Both the position numbers and the translations under genes were made by a program. The notes under the pieces are model-generated. The model ran no database searches. It was not told the DNA's origin and saw only the letters and a list, made by a program, of their open reading frames with translations. From Zizania palustris (lineage: Eukaryota; Streptophyta; Magnoliopsida; Poales; Poaceae), in NCBI GenBank assembly GCA_019279435.1, contig JAAALK010000681.1, forward strand, positions 1-64,000: DNA of 64,000 nt, read 5' to 3'. Position 1 is the stretch's first letter. Each line of letters opens with the position of its first letter. This document shows, piece after piece, positions 61,292-64,000 of the stretch.

Positions 61292-64000
61292 ATGCCTCCT
61301 AAGCGGAGCGCACCTCGCAATCCCACTCGGAGGTCCTCTCGGATCTCCGGAGAAATACCCTTCGACACAGTCGAAGTCGGAGGGTCTTCGACTATCCCTC
61401 CACCTCAAACTCCGCAAGGGGCTTCTATCCCTCGAGGATACGAAACCTCTCCACCAACCCCTTCCATACTCCGACCGCCCGGAACCACTCTGCCACCCTC
61501 CATTCCGATTCGAACTGATCATACCAGTTCTCAAGACCCGGAAGGTCCTTCCGGAGGAGATGAAGATAGCCTTGGAGATATGGCCACTCAAATGGCCAAT
61601 CTTCAAGCCGAAGTAGCGAGGTGGCGACAAGAGGCTGCGAACAGGCTTCGCCCTCAAGCCACCCCAGCTATCCCCGAAGTGCACGAAGACGACGATCTTG
61701 ATTATCCCGAAGCCCCGGAGAACGCCTCTTACGACAGTGAATCTCCATTGCATCCTGAGCTTCAGAAGATTCGCTTCAATCCGAAGTTCAAAACTTCGAA
61801 GCTCTGCAAGTATGCTGGAGACGAAGATCCCAGTGAGTTTGTGCGTTCTTATGCCTTAGCGATTGAGGCTAGCGGCGGAGACAGAGAGACTATGGCGAAG
61901 TGCTTCCCATTAGCTCTTCAAGGAGTGGCGTTGCGATGGTTCTGGTCTTTAAAGCCAGGATCAATCATTTCCTAGTCACAGTTGAAGAGGAAGTTCATAA
62001 GTAACTTTCAGGGCACCTTCGTGCCCCCCATGTCGACAGGAAGCCTTTTCCAAGTAAAGCAGCTCCCCGGAGAAACATTGAGACAGTACTTCAAGCGCTT
62101 CGCTCATACGAAGTCGCAAATCCGGGGGCTGTCTACATCTTCAGTGGTTGATGCGGCTCGGGAAGGCGTCAGTCATAAAGGCCTTCTAGATAAATTGCAT
62201 CGGAAGAGCATCACCACAGTATCACAGCTGATGTCGTACTTCGAGGAGTACTCGAAGTCGGAAGAAGGTTGGCTTCGGAGGACTACTGCTACTTCGACAG
62301 TGTTGACAGAAGTTAAAGCAGAGGTGAAAACTTCGGCTCAGCCGCAAGAACCAGTCTCCGAAGTGCAACATGATAGAAGAAGAGGGCAAAAGCACCCTCG
62401 CTCTGAAGTCTTAAACATTGCACCCCCGCAGAAGTTTGCACCAAGAGCTCCACAGTCTGCGGGGAACAAGTCCAGCGGTTGGAGGCCACCAGGGAAAACG
62501 GCCGGCAAGGGCCAGACCCTTTTTTGCTGTATTCATGGAGAGAATCGAAGCCATGCAACTGACACCTGCAAGGCTATTCTTACCCTTCGGGGAGAATACT
62601 TGGAGAGAACTTCGGGTCGAGGTAGTACCGACCGAAGTCCAGCAGCAGCAGTGCGCTCGGAGCCGGTCCAGGCTGTGGCGCGGATAGAAAATTTTGATGC
62701 TGCAAGGCATCCTCCGGTGGCCAATGTTATGCCACCTCCGAAGCAAGAAGAAGGGCAAGATAGAGGGAAGAGAGTAGTTCTCCCTATCTCCGGAGGAGGT
62801 ACCCTCGGAAGCATGTCCAAGAGACAGCGAAGAGAGTACGTTCGAGAAGTAGGCCACATTGGGACTTCGTCATCTGCAGCTGCAATGCCGGAGTGGTCTC
62901 ATGTTCCAATATCTTTCTCTGCGGAGGATGCAGCTGGTATCAAGTTCCCGCATGCAGATCCATTGGTTATTACTGCTGATATTGCAGGAACAGAAGTCCG
63001 AAGGGTGCTAATTGACGGAGGTAGTTCGGCAGATATCATATTTGTGCAAGCCTTCGATCAGTTATGCATTTCCCGGAAGCATCTCCTCCCAGCGGCTCGT
63101 CCTCTACAAGGCTTCGCAGGACCTCCGCTAGATGCACTTGGCCAGATAGGCCTGGAAGTAACCTTCGGAGAAGGTTTACTAGCCCGAACTGAAGAAGTTA
63201 TCTTTGATGTAGTAGATGCCCCGTATGCTTATAATGTCATCTTCGGGCGAGGCATGTTGAATCAGTTCGGAGCTGTGGCGCATCACAACTACTTGTGCAT
63301 GAAGATGCCCACACAGTCAGGAGTTCTGACAATCTTCGGAGATCAAGCCATAGCTCGGAGGGCAGAATATGGTCATGGTCCTCCTCTCGATCCGAGGCAA
63401 GTAAACAGTGTCCAAGATAATGGAGAAATTTTTTCATCCTCCTCCGAAGCTTCGAAGAAGTCTTTTCCAAGACCAAGTCCCGAAGGAGAGATTGCAACGA
63501 AGGTCATTGTCAAAGATGGTAAAGAATACACTTTTCAATTTGGTAAAGATTTACCTCCCGAAGTTGCAACTTCCTTGGAAAAGGTCGTAGAAGAAAATTT
63601 GGATGTCTTCGCTTGGTCTGACGAAGATATCACCGGAGTCGATCGGGCTATTATTGAGCACAGCTTGCTTGTAAACCCGAAGGCCCGGCCTGTTCGACAA
63701 GGGCTCCGGAAGATGTCCGCAGAGAGAGCTGCTCTAGCTAAGGACGAAGTTGAAAAACTGTTGAAGGCTGGGATTATCAGAGAAGTGGCCCATACAGAAT
63801 GGTTAGCCAACCCAGTCTTCGTCAGGAAGAAGTCCTCCGGAAAGTGGCGCATGTGCATTGATTTCACATCTTTGAATAAAGCGTGCCCACGTGACCCCTA
63901 CCCCATGCCCCGAATTGATCAATTAGTTGACTCCACTGCAGGTTCGGAGTTACTAAGCTTCCTCGACGCGTATTCCGGTTATCATCAAATATGGTTGAAG
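61292..64000 (+). pseudogene. gag-pol of element H, open except for one amber stop; runs off the window
   Basis: ATG at 61292. A single TAG at 61973-61975 replaces a tryptophan that is present in the copies at 36588 (minus) and 49433; the same frame then stays open to the last base of the window. Domains in order: proline-rich gag start, capsid domain (about 61740-62300), C-H-H-C knuckle (62522-62570), protease LIDGGSSADIIF (near 63010-63045), and RT from about 63720 to HQIWLK at the window edge, just before the YMDD box. It is the least damaged gag-pol here. Gag and pol share one frame without a stop or shift between them, as usual for this lineage. Confidence 0.9.

Larger units (their letters stand above)
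60735..64000 (+). mobile_element. Tat retrotransposon, 5' part (element H)
   Basis: 5' LTR, primer-binding site and gag-pol running off the window. The LTR belongs to the same subfamily as elements E, F and G. The outer flank is TTTGG (60730-60734); the other end is outside the window. Confidence 0.93.

Overview
The window is transposon-dense nuclear DNA from a flowering plant, most likely a grass. The inference rests on Tat-lineage Ty3/gypsy elements with TGTTGGGGG...CCAACA LTRs, CGAAG-rich text and an antisense 'gypsy-type transposase' ORF, together with SIRE-like copia, CRM-like and Tekay-like chromovirus pieces. I see no host gene, tRNA, rRNA or CRISPR array. Nearly every base belongs to LTR retrotransposons nested in one another; only about 1.7 kb (47.7-48.2 and 59.5-60.7 kb) looks like ordinary spacer.

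Left third (1-17.8 kb). A SIRE-like copia element on the minus strand (gag 3984-5512, tRNA-Met primer site, 5' LTR 5577-15974) is interrupted twice. A Tat element on the minus strand (1-3983) sits in its gag. A non-autonomous Tat element on the plus strand (6995-14999, 5-bp target duplication CCTGC) sits in its LTR. The second has lost gag and pol but keeps a spliced antisense gene. The copia LTR itself abuts an older copia pol fragment (15975-17801).

Middle (17.8-37.8 kb). Three pieces of one young Tat subfamily are fused: a minus-strand 3' half (17802-26191), a plus-strand 3' half (26192-33245) and a minus-strand 5' half (33246-37821). The first two form an inverted repeat with arms of about 7 kb, apparently over 99% identical, and a 1.4-kb loop. 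The outer LTRs lack matching target duplications.

Right (37.8-64 kb). A CRM-like chromovirus on the minus strand (37822 to about 43330) is joined to a truncated Tekay-like LTR (to 45976). That LTR cuts into the 3' end of a further Tat element (45977-47697). After a short spacer comes a full-length Tat element of 11.3 kb (48196-59476, target duplication GTAAT) with decayed gag-pol, another spacer, and the 5' part of a Tat element (60735-64000 and beyond) whose gag-pol is open except for one amber codon.

The recurring theme is the Tat antisense gene. In two diverged subfamilies it can be read as five exons with four short introns in the same phases (1,1,0,0). In four subfamilies a TATA-box-like site lies about 100-150 bp before its ATG, facing the main retroelement transcript. 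It is also the only coding capacity kept in the non-autonomous element. Positions come from reading the sequence by eye; splice sites are predictions.
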